The position numbers and the translations under genes are program-made. Shown here piece after piece: positions 63,346-64,000 of a stretch of DNA of 64,000 bases (positions within the stretch are counted from its first letter, which is position 1; each line of letters begins with the position of its first letter). Under the pieces are notes generated by a model. It was not told where the DNA came from. It made no database searches and saw nothing but the letters and a program-made list of their open reading frames with translations. The stretch comes from Ceratothoa steindachneri (taxonomy: Eukaryota > Arthropoda > Malacostraca > Isopoda > Cymothoidae), in NCBI GenBank assembly GCA_963969495.1, contig OZ018333.1, positions 91,602,207-91,666,206 of the forward strand, read 5' to 3'.

Positions 63346-64000
63346 TCGTATTAAGGTGAAATATTTCAAGTCAATTTTGACCCCTGACCTTTCTTTGCCC
63401 CGCGTCAGAGGCGTTTGTTGCCTTTGAAGTGGATCACGTTCGATTTCCGCTCCGAAATGATCCGTCTTGTCCTATCGATCCAAAATTAGAGCCAAAAACT
63501 GTCGATTGCCCACTACCCAATTATTGACCCCCTCCCCAATTATAATTACCCAAGTCATGGGCACAAAGGCCCCGAGAACCTTTCATCGACCGGCTGCTTT
63601 TCTGTGTTCCTTTAGGTATAAAAATGTCCATTTTTGAATTTCTTTCGTCCTGTTTTTCCTTTCTTCTTGCAACGTCTCTACGTCACTTCCGAAGTTTTAT
63701 TCTTTTTATTTTATCACCTAACGGCGTGTTTCTTCTAAGGTCCTTTCTTGTTTTTTTTTCTTTTCACTAAGATTATGTCTATAGAAATTACTCAATACTT
63801 TTCTTAATGGTTTTATTTTAGGAAATAATTTCATTATTTATTACGTCTAAACGCCTCTTACGATTTTAGGGAAGTTAAGCGAATCAGGTGTGGTGGGTCG
63901 ATGGATGGAGACCCCTCGTGGCGCCTTCATAGGGCAGACACATGCTGTAGATAGAGGTGGTTTAGATCCCACGGTAATCAGTAGGTCTCTACTGAGAAAA
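63346..64000. other. Unassigned sequence at window end
   Basis: No feature recognised. CT-rich stretches near 63640-63760 are low-complexity. Confidence 0.35.

Overview
This window looks like nuclear genomic DNA of an invertebrate animal, most likely an arthropod. The exact lineage is an inference I cannot pin down. It is AT-rich, has no bacterial-style gene packing, and carries one spliced gene with GT-AG introns. Most of what can be recognised is transposable-element wreckage: Tc1 and mariner DNA transposons, hAT relics, an I/Jockey-type LINE with an RNase H domain, Penelope-like elements with a GIY-YIG domain, and DIRS-like RT/RNase H relics. Long (TA)n microsatellites are frequent.

Layout. 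1-1.15 kb: nothing firm except a 37-codon ORF. 1.16-6.3 kb, minus strand: a class A neuropeptide-type GPCR gene, TM1 to TM7 spread over at least six exons. It has an in-frame stop between TM1 and TM2, an upstream frame break, and a 73-bp tandem duplication that rewrites its C-terminal tail. 6.5-9.85 kb: no gene seen. 9.87-10.8 kb: a transposase relic whose frame is broken only by stop codons. 12.0-12.5 kb: a DIRS-like RNase H relic. 13.4-16.0 kb: a composite of a Penelope-like terminal repeat, (TA)n, a Tc1 copy with long inverted repeats, (TA)n, a foldback element with a tRNA-like centre, and (TA)n/(CT)n. 16-24 kb: mostly unassigned, with a degenerate AAGGACA-rich stretch. 24.1-24.75 kb: a hAT relic. 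29.36-29.62 kb: a 41-bp minisatellite.

31.0-33.8 kb repeats the earlier composite: a second Tc1 copy, (TA)n, a Penelope-terminus hairpin, (TA)n, and a large inverted repeat. 35.8-36.3 kb: an inverted-repeat element. 36.7-37.45 kb: a second DIRS-like relic. 39.25-39.88 kb: a BED-finger hAT relic. 41.4-41.8 kb: a hairpin and a Penelope GIY-YIG fragment. 42.64-43.94 kb: a mariner of standard length with matching ends but a broken gene. 44.5-51.0 kb: a nearly full-length but inactive LINE. 53.28 and 56.73 kb: isolated hammerhead-like Penelope ends. 53.7-54.07 kb: a polypurine tract. 57.7-59.4 kb: a 5'-truncated Penelope-like element with an almost intact RT/GIY-YIG frame and its own hammerhead-like end. 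63.06-63.35 kb: a 79-bp minisatellite.

The GPCR is the only convincing host gene. No operon-like or defence-like system is present. Several breaks (LINE RT, Penelope N-terminus, possibly the GPCR TM5 donor) lie in homopolymer runs, so some may be consensus-sequence errors and not true mutations. The most unusual signals are the repeated hammerhead-like Penelope termini, the foldback element with a tRNA-like core, and the two Tc1/(TA)n/Penelope composites of parallel build.
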